The notes beneath the pieces are model-generated. The model was not told the origin of the DNA. It was given only the letters and a program-made list of their open reading frames with translations, and searched no databases. Of a DNA stretch of 64,000 nt, positions 43,536 through 54,775 are shown one piece after another. The stretch comes from Sambucus nigra. Lineage: Eukaryota; Streptophyta; Magnoliopsida; Dipsacales; Adoxaceae. The position numbers and the translations under genes are program-made. The stretch is from assembly GCA_949130495.1 (NCBI GenBank), contig OX422215.1, forward strand, positions 10,207,302 through 10,271,301, given 5' to 3'. Numbering within the stretch: the first letter of the stretch is position 1; each line of letters begins with the position of its first letter.

Positions 43536-44170
43536 CTATATGCTCTCAGTACGAGTAGGACCCATAAGATCCATGTGGATCAACTCAAGCACACGAGATG
43601 TGGTAATGGTATTCAACTTCCTATTTGTACTATGAACTTGCTTACCCAAATGATAGGGTCTACACACAGAGGAAGTCAGCTTTCTAAGTGATGGCGAGCC
43701 ACGTATTAGGTCCTTCTTGGTTAAACGGTCCAAATCTCTATGATTGACATGACCTAGACATTGATGCCACAAATCCATAGGAGTGATTGTGGTGATGTTG
43801 CATACAAATGAGGACTTGGGCACTATCCCATAGTAATTATCTTTTGCCCTCACCCCTTCAACTAAAAGTTTTTCAGCTTGATCATACATGCTGCAATCAT
43901 CCCGGTCAAAGTTTATTTCAAAGTCATCATCACATAGTTGGCTGATACTGAGGAAATTGGTTTTTAAGCCCTTCATGTACAAAACATTTTCTAGCTTAGA
44001 AAATCCTGGCAACTCTATTGTACCTCGTCCTATAATACTACATTTGCTCCCATCACCTGTTATGTGTCTGTAGCAACCACTGTCAAAATACCATTGGGAG
44101 GTATTATGAGCTTTGAGATCAATATGAACAACAAAGGCTTTAGCATTATGTTTAGGTACCCATGAAGTAG
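43536..44170 (-). pseudogene. Element D protease end and integrase zinc domain
   Basis: The frame 43536-44012 shows GFSKLENVLYMKGLKTNFLSISQLCDD (protease C-terminal side) and DLWHQCLGHVNHRDLDRL (first His pair of the zinc domain), then CRPYHLGKQVH, where the first Cys of the CxxC is altered. It ends with the core start LIHMDLMGPTRTES (first catalytic Asp). Upstream, GCYRH and TGDGSK remnants are visible near 44040-44075. Confidence 0.84.
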
Positions 44171-44177
44171 TAACCTT

Positions 44178-44860
44178 TTATTTACCCTTATTGTTGTTGG
44201 TTTTATCAAGGATTCTGAAAATATCTGTAGACAGTAGAGACATCCACCGAAACTCCTTCATTAGACTCTGAGAAGTGGCAGATAAAATCTCAACTCTCTC
44301 TCTAATACCAGAAAAATCCTCAATTCGATGTGGCAGAGCATATGTACGTGCAATTCGATCCATGCTATAGAAAAATTCCCTCGGGTGGCCGCTCCTCGTA
44401 CAGGTTGTACAAAAGTATACTTGCTTAGTCGGACCTTGGTTTGCTTTTCTTGGACAAAATCTTCTTGTTTTTTTTTTGTGGACATACGTAGTTGTAATAA
44501 ACTCATGAATGGAATCAGGTGTGGCATGCGACGTGGATGCACCATCAAACCCAATCCCCTTCCACTCACCAAAACCAAGAGTGAGGTCGAGGAATATCTT
44601 TCCCATATTTCCTGATCCGTCCTCGATTTTAACTTTGACCTCCCTAGCTCTCTCAAGATCATGAGTGAGTTTGGTCACAATGGCTTCAAATTTCTTCTGA
44701 GCCTCCACGAATGTAAGGAGGTCACTCGTCAGACTAGCCACTTGTTTGGTGAAGTCCCTTTTATCTTTCTCAAAATCTTTATCTTTCTCAATATAAGCTC
44801 TCTCTCTCTCCCTCTCTTAAAGTTGAACAAGTGGAGGACTCTCTCTCTCTCTCTTCTGTC
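44178..44860 (-). pseudogene. Element D gag-protease junction segment
   Basis: A 187-codon frame (44178-44741) contains a coiled-coil-like stretch (VEAQKKFEAIVTKLTHDLE) and a zinc-like segment FCTTCTRSGHPREFF, where the last Cys of the knuckle is missing (relatives CYHCGKLGHIRRFC). This arrangement is seen in SIRE elements before the protease. Confidence 0.7.
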
Positions 44861-46157
44861 CTAAATCTTTCTCAACTGCGACAATCCTAAGAAATAGTGC
44901 TTTGTTGTGCTTTTTGGTCTTAAAGGATTCGGCATACAAATCAGTGTCTGAGTGACGAATGTCACTCTTGCTCTCACTTCCAGCATCCTCTTCCTCACTC
45001 TCTTCACTATCGGGGTGACCATGTGAGGAGGCATCATCATCGTCGTGAGATGCGGAGGGAGAACCTCCATGACTAGTCGTGAATGTGGTGAAGTTTCACT
45101 CATGTGGTGATTCATTTCTAGAGTCCACCAACTCGGCCTCACTGTCGTCACTTAGGGTGGAATTCAAAACATCCTTCCATTTCTCCCTTTCTAGCCTATT
45201 TAACCTAGTCTCACACCCAAACGCCCTATGACCCTTCCCATCACACTCATAGAATCTCTCTGCTTTAGGCGTCTCCTTTTTAACTTTGTCACCATTTTTG
45301 ACAGATTTTTTTTCTCAAAAATTTTCTTATCTTTAAAATTGCCATTTTTTAATTTGAGAAATTTCTTAAAATTCTTCACAAATAGTGCCAAATCATCTAT
45401 ATCAAAATCCAAATCAGATCAGAATTATCTTCATCTCTCTTCTTAGATGACTCACTCTTCCTACTAGGCTCCTCACTCTTCCTAGATTGGGATTTAAGTG
45501 CTACCCCATTATCTTTTGATTTGACAAATTTAGGAAACTTATATAGTTCATAGGTTTGAAGGTCTCCTACCATTTCTTCTAATTTCAATGTGCTTAAAGT
45601 ACCTAATGAATTCAACACAATGACCTTGGGGATAAAACTCTTAGGCAATGATCTAAGAATCTTTGTAACAACTCTAGCATTAGGTATATGTCACCTAAAT
45701 TAAAATTGGTGTTGACGATGTCAAATAGATGAGCGTTGAATTCATCAAATGTTCCAGATTCAAGCATAGTTAAAGTTTCAAACTGAGTTGTTAAGTTTTG
45801 CAATTTTGATTCTTTAACAGCATTTGTTCCCTCATGGGTAAGTTGTAAAACATCCCATGCTTCCTTAGACGTGGTGCACCTCATGATGCGCCGGAACTCG
45901 TCAGGAGTGACGGCTCCAGATATAGAACTTAAACCTCGAGAGTTATATGTGCTCCACTTAATCTCATCATCAGTCCAATTAGAAACTGATTTAGGTGAGT
46001 ACACATCATCAACTGTGACAGTGGGAGGAGTTAACCCTTTTTCACAAACAAGCCAAATGCGTTCACCAATCACTTTTAGGGAAGATTTCATGCGGGCATT
46101 CCAATAGGCATAGTTTGACCTATCAAAAGTTGGCATTCGATTATACAAGTTCTCCAT
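44861..46157 (-). pseudogene. Element D gag (copia UBN2-type)
   Basis: ATG at 46157 opens a 181-codon frame: MENLYNRMPTFDRSNYAYW, IWLVCEKGLTPP, EIKWSTYNSRGLSSISGAV, CTTSKEAWDVLQLTHEGT. A frameshift near 45630 leads to LEEMVGDLQTYEL (45397-45648), and another leads to DDLALFVKNFKKFLK (45200-45412). The knuckle near 45230 is degraded. Gag would form the particle. Confidence 0.88.
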
Positions 46158-46250
46158 TAAACATTCGCTTTTTCAAAAATCAAATTTTTCAGAAAAATTA
46201 AAATTCAGAAAAAATTTACAAAGAAGATTACACGATAAATTTGTGTAAAT

Positions 46251-46264
46251 GGGTTTGATACCAA
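46251..46264 (-). other. Primer-binding site of element D
   Basis: The minus strand reads TTGGTATCAAACCC, matching the tRNA-Met type at TGGTATCA and then diverging. It lies about 8 bp inside the remaining 5' LTR edge. Confidence 0.75.
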
Positions 46265-46272
46265 TTTTAGAG

Positions 46273-46369
46273 TGTGCTTTGCATTAAATAGATAAACTTG
46301 TTTAATTAAATTCCAAATATTAACCCACTTCTAGTAATAACCCTAGATCATAAAACTACGTGATTGTAA
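46273..46369 (-). repeat. Remnant of the 5' LTR of element D
   Basis: 97 bp match the start of the 3' LTR (38677 on). Similarity stops abruptly at GATTGTAA, where the LTR of element E starts with TGTGACACCCC. The promoter part of this LTR lies beyond E, outside the window. Confidence 0.88.
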
Positions 46370-47229
46370 TGTGACACCCCACCTAATTAAACCTTGGGTG
46401 ATCAAACCTTAATTTAATTTAAACAGGTTTCTTAAATGGTTCATTCTTAACATCACTGCCGAACGCTTTTTAATTTACTAACCACCTAAGTGAAATTAAA
46501 CGAGTGCGAAATTTTATCTTCCTTAAGCAGAATAATTAAACCATACAAACACATTACAAAATCTAATAATAATAAAACAGTTTGCATAAATAATCTGAAA
46601 GCAGGTAAAGTCTTGCCGAAAACCACGGCCAATAAAAGACAACTAAAAATCCATAACTAGAATAAGCTGTAATAGTAAAGATAGGACAAGATGTCCCAAC
46701 TAAGAATACTAAAACTAAGATCCTGCACTAGAACTGAAAAAGAGGAAGCGCCTAAACAATCCCTGCAACATCCACACTTGGTGCAGCTCCCAAATCCCTG
46801 GAATGAAATCATGCTGGGTGTCCCTGTGGCTGGGCACCTAAAAGGTTTTTAAAAAATTTACATAGCAAGAATTAGTACTCAAAACATTTGAAAATATTTT
46901 GCAAGCATTTATCACAATTAAATTATTGATTACACATATTAAGGTTTCGTACACTCCCTTGAACTTCCTCACCTTTCTTCTATAGTGCATAACTATCGAG
47001 GATACTTACTTATACTACCCATAAACGTATGTAACTTATTTATTGTTCATTGTCCTTATTCTTGTAATAATTACATCACGCTATAAATTATTACTAAGAT
47101 ATTTACAATTCATTTCATTATCTACTATTCTAAGTCTGTAGATTATACACATGGAATACATTTTATCACACAATAATGTATTTAATATCAGTTATCACTA
47201 ACATATCCTTTTACTACACATAAAGGACT

Positions 47230-47442
47230 CTTGGTTCGGAATGATTCATCGACCCCAAGTAAGAGTTGGTTCGGAATGATCCATCGACCCCAACTATTTA
47301 AAAATATAAATATATACACATATTCTGGTTCGGGACTCTTTCATCGTGACACCAATTTTAAAGTTTGGTTCGGCATTTTTCATCGACCCCAAACATATAA
47401 TAACTTTATGTTAGTTCGGAATGTCACATCGACCCTAACATA
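47230..47442. repeat. Series of hairpins with one loop and changing stems (LTR E)
   Basis: Five units share the loop TTCGGAATGATTCATCGAC or close variants, but have different complementary arms: CTTGG/CCAAG (47230-47259), AGTTGG/CCAACT (47264-47295), a weaker CTGG/CCAA pair (about 47325-47355), GTTTGG/CCAAAC (47363-47394) and TATGTTAG/CTAACATA (47407-47442). Confidence 0.85.
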
Positions 47443-47930
47443 ATTAAATTTAGGTAAAATTATCTTAACCCAAACTTTTATATAATTTAGTAGGTACACA
47501 CCCGACCTATCAAATCATGCCCGTACGTAATATATTTTACTTATATTCACCGTACTCATTAATTTACAATTTATTTCACTATTGTAATTATTCGAGTATT
47601 CACGCAACTCTAAGGGTCCTAGTTACCCCTCCCTTAATTCAGTAGTTAAGTTAACTTTAACCTACTAGTATTATTCCGGAAATTTACTCTCACTCTTTTC
47701 GTAGCTAAATTCTCGCAATCCCAACATACGGCTATCGATCGTTCTCCCGTCGGTCCATTTCTCCAAAATTCCCACTTAATCATTTATGAAGAAATCTAAT
47801 GGTACACCTACTGGTATTTATGAAGTCTCCTCATACGTAAAATATCATCACTAAGGTTCCCATCGAGCGACGGTAATTAAAAGGAAAATTATTCACAAAA
47901 TTTTCTAAAGTCCAGCCAGGGTCGATCGAT

Positions 47931-47994
47931 CGATGGGATATGGTCGATCGATCGACTTCTCGATCGATCGACATTCGAGGGTCGATCGATCGAT
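47931..47994. repeat. TCGATCGATCGA palindrome cluster (LTR E)
   Basis: Four blocks of 11-13 bp built on GTCGATCGATCGA lie within 64 bp. They start about 1174 bp from the LTR's transcriptional start side. Each block is self-complementary and CpG-rich. Confidence 0.9.
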
Positions 47995-49168
47995 CAAGCA
48001 GTGACAGACCCAGTTCATCTTCTTCATACGGGTTTCACCATTTTTGTCTATCTATCTTTCATGATAATCCACCATATTTGCAACCAACAATTTCTAATCA
48101 TTGCTACATGTTCTGGGATGATTACTAACGATTTAAAACAACAAAATCATTATAAATCTTGGCCAAATTAACTAAAAATCTCTATAATATTCAAGAACCC
48201 TAAAAATACATTCTTTATAACTTTCATCCTAATTCCATATTTTTAGTTCGAATTAATCATCTAGTTTTCTATGATATCAAAATACTTGGAAATCTAAAAA
48301 CGTCCTACATGCAATCTCTATCAATCATGGATCATAATCAATTGTTTTACTCCCAAGAATATCATAAAAACCATGTTCTTCCTAAGGCTTAATTATGGGT
48401 ATTATAACTCAATTTATTTTGCAAATAACCACTTGCCTTATGATTTGTAGGGTCTGATTTCGTGGTTGTTGATGATGGTTGATGATTTTGTTCCTTTAAT
48501 CCTCCTTCCCAACGGATTTGTGGTGAAATCTCCTTAGAATTTCCCCTCCTTCCTTCTTTTGCCTTAGGAAATTGCCTCTCTCTCTTCTCTAATGGCTATG
48601 GTATATTTTCTTTCTTTCAAACCCTAGCCTCAACTCATATAATCTAATTTAGGGTTTCAAAATTCGTAGGTCTACTTACCCATAAATGTAAAGAGACCAA
48701 AATTCCCTCGAATGGTCCCGGTTTAGCCCGAAAATGACCCGACACTCCACTAGTACCCCCGGGTACACTATTTTGACTAATTTGACCCTTTCGGAATCAT
48801 CTGTGGACTCTAAATTATCGTTTGAATCTCCTAAAATATTTTTCTAATCTCATCTTCAATTTTTGTCTACGTGTGACACTCGGTTGAAATAACTCAGGTA
48901 CGTCCATATAATCACTAGATCGTACTTAACAACATTCAAAATTTACTACTCACATTTAGTAAATTTTTATATCATCATATTAATCTTTATTAATCATTAT
49001 ATCACATTAAATTACTCTTCTCACGTAATTTAAATAAAACGTCTTTTATCGCATTAAATTACTCTACTCACGTAATTTAAATAAATCATATCACATTAAA
49101 TTACTCTACTCGCGTAATTTAAATAAAAATGTATTTTTCCTAATTAAGCAGAATTTCGGGGTATTACA

Positions 49169-49186
49169 TACTTCCCCTCTTACAAA
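49169..49186 (-). other. Polypurine tract of element E
   Basis: The minus strand reads TGTAAGAGGGGAAGTA directly before LTR start TGTAATACCCCG. It lies between the integrase stop and the 3' LTR. Confidence 0.82.
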
Positions 49187-49205
49187 AGGAATTTCGTCCT
49201 CGAAA

Positions 49206-50431
49206 TTAGAAAATACTTGTTATGAATAATTCTGGATATTGTTCTCGCATATCCTCCTCCCGTTCCCAAGTAGACTCAACCATATTGTGATGTCCCCACT
49301 GTACTCGTACTAAGGGTACCACCTTGGATCGTAGTTTGCGCTCACTATAATCCAGGATAGCCACGGGTCTTTCTTCATACGAGACATCTGGCTGCAAATC
49401 GATCTCCTCTTGTGGAATATGCCAGAAGGCTCTCTCGTTCCTCTTATATTTCTTCAGCGATGCCACTGGAATACATCGTGTATTCGCTGAAGATGCTCAG
49501 GGAGTCCCAATCTGTAAGCTACCGGTCCCACCCTCTCAATGATGGGAAACGACCCCACATATCTCGGTGCTAATTTCCCCTTTTTACCGAACCTCATAAT
49601 CCCTTTCATAGGAGATACCCGAATTAACACCTGGTCGCCCACATCTAGTTCCACGTGTCTCCTACCGGCGTCAGCATAACTCTTCTGCCTATCCTGAGCT
49701 ATTCGAATACGTCCTCGAATCAACTCTATTTTGGAGGAAGTCTCCTGTATCATCTCTGGCCCCAATAGCTTGTTATCCCCCACCTCTAACCAATAGGCGG
49801 GCGAACGACAAGGCCTCCCGTAAAGTGCCTCGAATGGAGCCATGCCGATAGTGAATTGGTAAGAGTTATTATATGCAAACTCCACCAAAGGAAGGTATGG
49901 CTCCCAACCTCCCCCAAAATCTAGAACACACATCCTTAGCATGTCCTCTAACATCTAGTTTACCCTTTCAGTCTGACCGTCCGTCTGTGGGTGATACGCC
50001 GTACTCAACCGTAAGTCGGTGCCCATGGCCTCCTGAAAGCTCTGCAAGAAATGCGACACAAATATTTTGTCTCGGTCCGACACAATATTAATAGGAACTC
50101 CGTGCAGCTTAACAATCTCTGAAATGAATAGCTGCGCGTACCGCATCGTATCATAATCCGTACGAACCGGTAAGAAATGAGCTACCTTAGTCAACCGATC
50201 CACTATCACCCATATGGAATCGTGACCCTTCTGTGATGTTGGTAACCTAGTAATAAAATCCATCGAGATACTCTCCCACTTCCACACGGGAATCTCCAGT
50301 GGTTGTAGCATCCCTGAAGGCCTATGATGGTCAACTTTTACGAACTGACATGTAACAAACTTTGAGACAAATTCTGCAATATCTCGTTTCATACCTGACC
50401 ACCAGTATAATCGTCGCATATCCTGGTACAT
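49206..50431 (-). pseudogene. Element E integrase with chromodomain-like tail
   Basis: Zinc domain end (CQFVK), core SMDFITRLPTSQKGHDS (Asp), IVSDRDKIF (Asp) and TDGQTERVN (Glu), then a stop (near 49955) before MLEDMLRMCVLDF. The GPF/Y-type region reads KLAPRYVGSFPIIERVG. A frameshift near 49460 interrupts HDVF, and the tail continues as VVPLVRVQWGHHNMVESTWE to the stop at 49206. Apart from these two or three lesions it is well preserved. Confidence 0.9.
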
Positions 50432-51476
50432 TTTGTCCCCACCTAGATGTACCGATAATTTTTACCCGTGTGACTCCGTCATAACGGCATGCCTCAAATC
50501 ATTATCTTCGGGTACTATCAGCCTACCATTGAACCGTAGTCCGCCCTCTGAGATGATGGAGTAGGACTCAGCCCCCTCGGCCAGTAACTGTCGTACTTTG
50601 CCCTGACAAAATGGGTCTTCGGCCTGTGCCCTCACTACCCGCATAACACTCTCGGGAGTGATAGCTAAAACTGACATGCATGCTCTCGCCATCTCATATT
50701 CGTGTCGAAGTTCACTCCACTTCGCCGGCCAAATTTTTGCCAACTCCCCGGTAGGTCTTCTGCTTAACGCATCTGCCACCATGTTAGCCTTACCAGGATG
50801 ATACTGTATATCAAATTGGTAGTCCTTCACGAATTCAAGCCACCTTCTTTGCCTCATATTCAGGTCCTTCTGAGTGAACAGATACTGCAATGACTTATGA
50901 TCCGTGAATAGAGTGAACTGCTCGCCCAGAAGATAGTGCCTCCATATCCTCAATGCAAAAACGACCGCTGCCAACTCGAGGTCATGGGTGGGGTAATTCT
51001 TCTCATGTGGCTTAATCTTTCAGGACGCATAAGCTATAGCATTCTCCTCCTGCTATAACACACCCCCAAGCCCTTGTAAGGACGCATCAGTATAGACTTG
51101 GTAGTCCACTCCGCTCCTAGGCAAGCCAAGAACGGGTGCTGATGTCAACTTGTCCTTTAATTCATCAAATGCTAACTGACAACTGTCACTCCATATGAAG
51201 GGCACTCCCTTCCAAGTCAAGTTCATCAACGGTCCGGAAATTTTTTGAGAATCCCTTGATGAAGCAACGATAATAACCGGTCAACCCCAAGAAACTGCGA
51301 ATTTCGATCGGTGTCGTGGGTTGTCCCCACTCCCTCACCGCCGATACCTTACTCGGGTCAATAGCAATGCCTCAGCTAGATACCACGTGGCCTAGGAACT
51401 GAACCTCCCGAAGACAAAATCCACACTTCTCAAATTTGGTGTACAATTGATGGTCCCGCAATGTCTGTAGAACCAT
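50432..51476 (-). pseudogene. Element E RT connection and RNase H
   Basis: The frame 50462-50974 holds [24 protein letters not shown] sequence, [20 protein letters not shown] and [19 protein letters not shown]. The segment above 50974 contains the RT connection and first RNase H Asp in several frames (for example [11 protein letters not shown] near 51085), with stops near 51010 and 51055. A stop also lies near 50462, in the zinc domain. Confidence 0.86.
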
Positions 51477-52080
51477 TCATAAATGTTCAGCGTGTTCCTC
51501 CTCCGTGCGAGAGTAAATTAGAATGTCATCTATGAATACAATCACAAACTGATCCAAAAACTCCTTAAATACCCTGTTCATGAGATCCATGAATACTGTC
51601 GGCGCATTAGTTAGCCCAAAAGGCATCACTCTGAACTCGTATGACCCGCACCGCGACAGGAAAGCGGTCTTAGGTACATCCTCTTCACGAATGCGCAATT
51701 GGTGGTAACCCGACCTCAAATCGACCTTTGAGAAGTATGCAACCCCTCTCAACTGATCAAACAAGTCGTCAATCCTCGGCAACGGATACTTATTACGTAT
51801 CGTCACTTTGTTCAGCTCTCTGTAATCTACACACAAACGAAGTGAACCATCCCTTTTCTTTACAAACAACATCGACGCACCCCATAGCGATGTACTCCAT
51901 CGAATGAAACCCCGTCCTAATAGCTGCTGAATTTGTTCTCTCAGTTCTCGCATCTCCGAAGGAGCCATGCGATGCGGTGCTCTGGAATTGGTCTCGTCCC
52001 CGGTGCTAGGTCAATAATGAACTTTATCTCCCTGCAGGGTGGTAACCCTGGTATCTCCTGAAAGACATCCTCAAAATCCC
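51477..52080 (-). pseudogene. Element E reverse transcriptase, cut by element G
   Basis: Fingers and palm are well preserved: [47 protein letters not shown] and [14 protein letters not shown]. The linker (DFEDVFQEIPGLPPCREIKF) is frameshifted near 51970. The sequence stops at 52080, where the CACTA element begins, and resumes at 56620. Confidence 0.9.
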
Positions 52081-52094
52081 AAATCTGCCCATTT

Positions 52095-52345
52095 GTCAAG
52101 GTCATTGACCTTGACAAATCCACCTTGTCAAGGTCAATGACCGTGACATTTCGAGGCGAGACAACTTTTTTTGTCACGATCGTGTCACGGTCATTGACCT
52201 TGACAAAAAACTCGCGTTTTGTGTCACGGTCGTGTCAAGGTCAATGACCGTGACACGTTTGTCATGGTTATAAACCGTGACAAAGCCGTGACCTTTTTTC
52301 AAAAAATTGTCACGGTCAATGACCGTGACAATTCTGGGCAGAATT
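52095..52345. repeat. Subterminal palindromic repeats, left end of G
   Basis: About seven copies of a near-palindrome around TCACGGTCATTGACCGTGA occur with varying spacing and a few changes (GTCAAGG for GTCACGG). In CACTA elements, subterminal repeats bind the TNPA protein. Confidence 0.88.
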
Positions 52346-52571
52346 TAAAAAAAATCTGCTGGGCAGTATGGCCACTGCCACTGCCCAGCAGTATATTTGT
52401 ACCTGTTATAGCAACGTTGTACCTGTTCCAAACATCATATATCCAACACAAACTAAAGATAATGCAAATATATATTCATGACAGTATAATCCAAATCTTC
52501 AAAGTAAAAATAATATACATGACGATATAATCCAAATATAATTAAAATGGACAAACTAGAAAATAATGTTA

Positions 52572-54370
52572 CTACATGTCTTGGATAAAACTGAGGAGGT
52601 GAGTAGGCCACATGACATACGAATTGACGCACCCACTAATATACGTCGTGCCGCATTGTTCGTGCAACCACAATAGGGAGTTCTCCTTCCCGGGTATGAC
52701 ATGCGTGACGAGCACCCTGGACTCCATCTGTTGAAGCACACGTCCATGGACTATTCCACCCTCGACGATATTCGGGTCCCTCAACCCCCGCCCTATCCGC
52801 TGGCCATCAAATATGTCCAATATGAACACGCTCGGCCAACCAATTGTCTATAATGGTCTGTTGGAGGGCGTCAAATAGGGAAGTGGATCGTCGAAGTACG
52901 AACGTGTCGGTGATGAAGCAGCGAGGTCCACATCCTCGTCATCCTGCGCCTCGTCCTCCCGCACCTCCTCGTCCTCCTGCACCTCCTCCTCCACCGCCTT
53001 CTCCTTCCCTTTCCCTTTCCCTTTCCCTTTACGGTCTCCACCCAACGTACGCTTCATGAATGCGTACATATCTTTGACCGTCGCCTCCAAACGGGACAGC
53101 TTCGCGAAGTGTGAATCCACCGTTCGAGCCAAGCCGGTGTCGCTCGTCTCCAATCCGATGATCCTAGATTTGGCCACCCGCGAGCTAACTCCCCTTGTCC
53201 TCCCCTTGCGATCAGAGCCAAGCACTTGGTTGAGTGCGTCTGTGGACAAAGATGCCTTGTCGGCATCAGACTGCGACTCATGCACTTCCTTAAGCTTTGC
53301 CTGAAACGACAAAAAGCACATGATTAGTAAAATAAGTAAACTAAAAAATTATAACGTAATTAACAATAATTAAACTGTCGGATTACTTACAATCGTGGCC
53401 GCGACGCTCGGGGACACCTCCTTGTCCTTCCCCTTCTTCGTCCGAAGAGCCACATAAGTATCGAGCCTATGTAGCTTACCCCCTGGCCCACTCCCTACCC
53501 CCTGAAATAAAATAAAGTAAAGTAAAATTAGTATCGGCCCCGCAAAGTAAAATAATATCCAATAATATATTTTCGTAGTTATAGATAAATTAAATCTTAC
53601 CTGCATCCTATGCTCCACCTCAGCGTAAGAGGTCCGGCCGGAGTAGTGCACGTCCGTCTTTTTTGCCCGATTTTCCCTCCCCGATTGGCGAGATGCCAAT
53701 TGTCGATCCTCGATCTCATTGTCAATGAAATTTTGCCATTGTGCCAATGAGATCGGCTCCTTGGGCGGGACGGATCCGCGCCATTGTATAATGGACTCTC
53801 GGTCTTTCCCAAAGTACCGTGTCCGCATATTTTTCTTCCACGTCTTGTGTTGCTCCCTCAACTGCTCCAAGACGGAATCGCGTAGCTTTGGATCCAAGTT
53901 GAATTGTTCCTGTCCAACAAATACAATGTTAGTTGCGAATAAATATAAATATAAATATAAATATAAGTATAAATATAAATATGAAATTGAAATTGAAATT
54001 GAAATTGAAATTGAAATTGAAATTGAAATTGAAATTGAAATTGAAATTGAAATTGAAATTGAAATTGAAATTGAAATTGAAATTGAAATATTCATATAAA
54101 TATAAATATAAATTGAAATTGAAATATTCATATAAATATTACCTATAGTGCCGCCCAAACAGCTAACTTGAGCTCATACGGCACCTCCTTCCAACTCATA
54201 AACCCCGGGCCGATGACCGTCTTTAGCAGCTCGAGGGATCTCGCTAAAAGCTCCGACTTGTTTTCGATGGTAATCCCAAATTTTCCATATTTGGGGAGCC
54301 TAGGGGCGGAGGAGCCCTCGTCGCCTCCGCTACCACCGAACCCAGACGACATCATCATAAACAGCATCAT
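52572..54370 (-). CDS. TNPA-like protein gene of CACTA element G (spliced)
   Basis: Exons read with canonical sites on the minus strand: about 54370-54141 (MMLFMMMSSGFGG...), about 53909-53602 (ending VEHRMQ, donor GTAAGA), about 53502-53390 (GGKLHRLDTYVALRTKKGK) and about 53300-52848 (coiled coil and acidic/basic tail with KGKGKGKGK). A C-terminal piece at 52829-52572 (IVHGRVLQQMESRVLV, VMWPTHLLSF) may join by another splice or a frameshift. NRAKKTDVHYSGRTSYAE resembles the plant En/Spm Transposase_24 family, and the end resembles DUF8039. It would bind the subterminal repeats. Exon ends are inferred, not proven. Confidence 0.68.
53937..54135. repeat. (ATTGAA)n and (AAATAT)n array in an intron
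   Basis: Short AAATAT units are followed by about 19 copies of the hexamer ATTGAA, then more AAATAT and a few hexamers. It lies between exons 1 and 2 of the TNPA-like gene. The open frames through it on both strands are low-complexity artefacts. Confidence 0.92.
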
Positions 54371-54599
54371 ATCTTCGCCCTAACATCTGAAGGAGACATT
54401 TTTGCTGTAAAAAAAATGTTATTAGTACAGATAAAAAAAAATGTTAATAGTACACATTTCGTTTTACCTAATTGAATTAATAGTATAGATAAAAAAATGT
54501 TCCGTCTATATTATAACGTATGTGTAAGTTCCGTCAATACCATTTCGTTTCAATTTTGTAATATTATGTTTTTTCCAAATATTTAAAGAGTTATTAAAT
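54371..54599. other. AT-rich region upstream of the TNPA-like gene
   Basis: No gene seen. It would contain the minus-strand gene's promoter or 5' leader, but I recognise no clear TATA box. Confidence 0.4.
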
Positions 54600-54775
54600 G
54601 GGTGCCCCACCCCCACCCCCACCCCCCTCTCCCCGCCACACACACACGCACACCTACGCACACACACACACACACACACCACCCCCTCCCCCCGCCACAC
54701 ACACACGCACACCTACGCACACACACACACACACCACCCCTACCCACCCCACCCCACCCCCTCCCCCCACCACGA
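54600..54775. repeat. C-rich/CA-rich low-complexity tract 1
   Basis: Runs of CCCCCACCCC alternate with (CA)n. A unit of about 55 bp containing CACACGCACACCTACGCA occurs twice. The minus strand is G-rich and could form G-quadruplexes. Frames here are artefacts. Confidence 0.9.

Larger units (their letters stand above)
38677..46369 (-). mobile_element. Element D: SIRE-like Ty1/copia retrotransposon, 5' LTR cut by element E
   Basis: Minus-strand gag, protease, integrase, RT and RNase H occur in copia order (integrase before RT). A complete left (3') LTR and only the first 97 bp of the right (5') LTR are present; the remainder is displaced beyond element E. The gag start (MENLYNRMPTFDRSNYAYW), the tRNA-Met-like primer site and the double GGGGGAGA purine tract fit the SIRE/Maximus lineage. 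Pol is broken by stops and frameshifts. Confidence 0.9.
46370..49168 (-). repeat. 3' LTR of element E (2799 bp)
   Basis: The plus strand runs from TGTGACACCCC to CGGGGTATTACA. It shares short blocks with LTR F (for example the segment around GGCTGGGCACC near 46830 and the TTCGGCAGTGATG block near 46455), so the two are related but clearly different families. It contains a covarying hairpin series (47230-47442), a CpG palindrome cluster (47931-47994) and short AT-rich direct repeats (ATTAAATTACTC) near 49010-49120. Confidence 0.88.

Noticed and set aside
53933..54148. Lys/Ile repeat proteins on both strands
   Set aside because: They are translations of the ATTGAA/AAATAT simple repeat.
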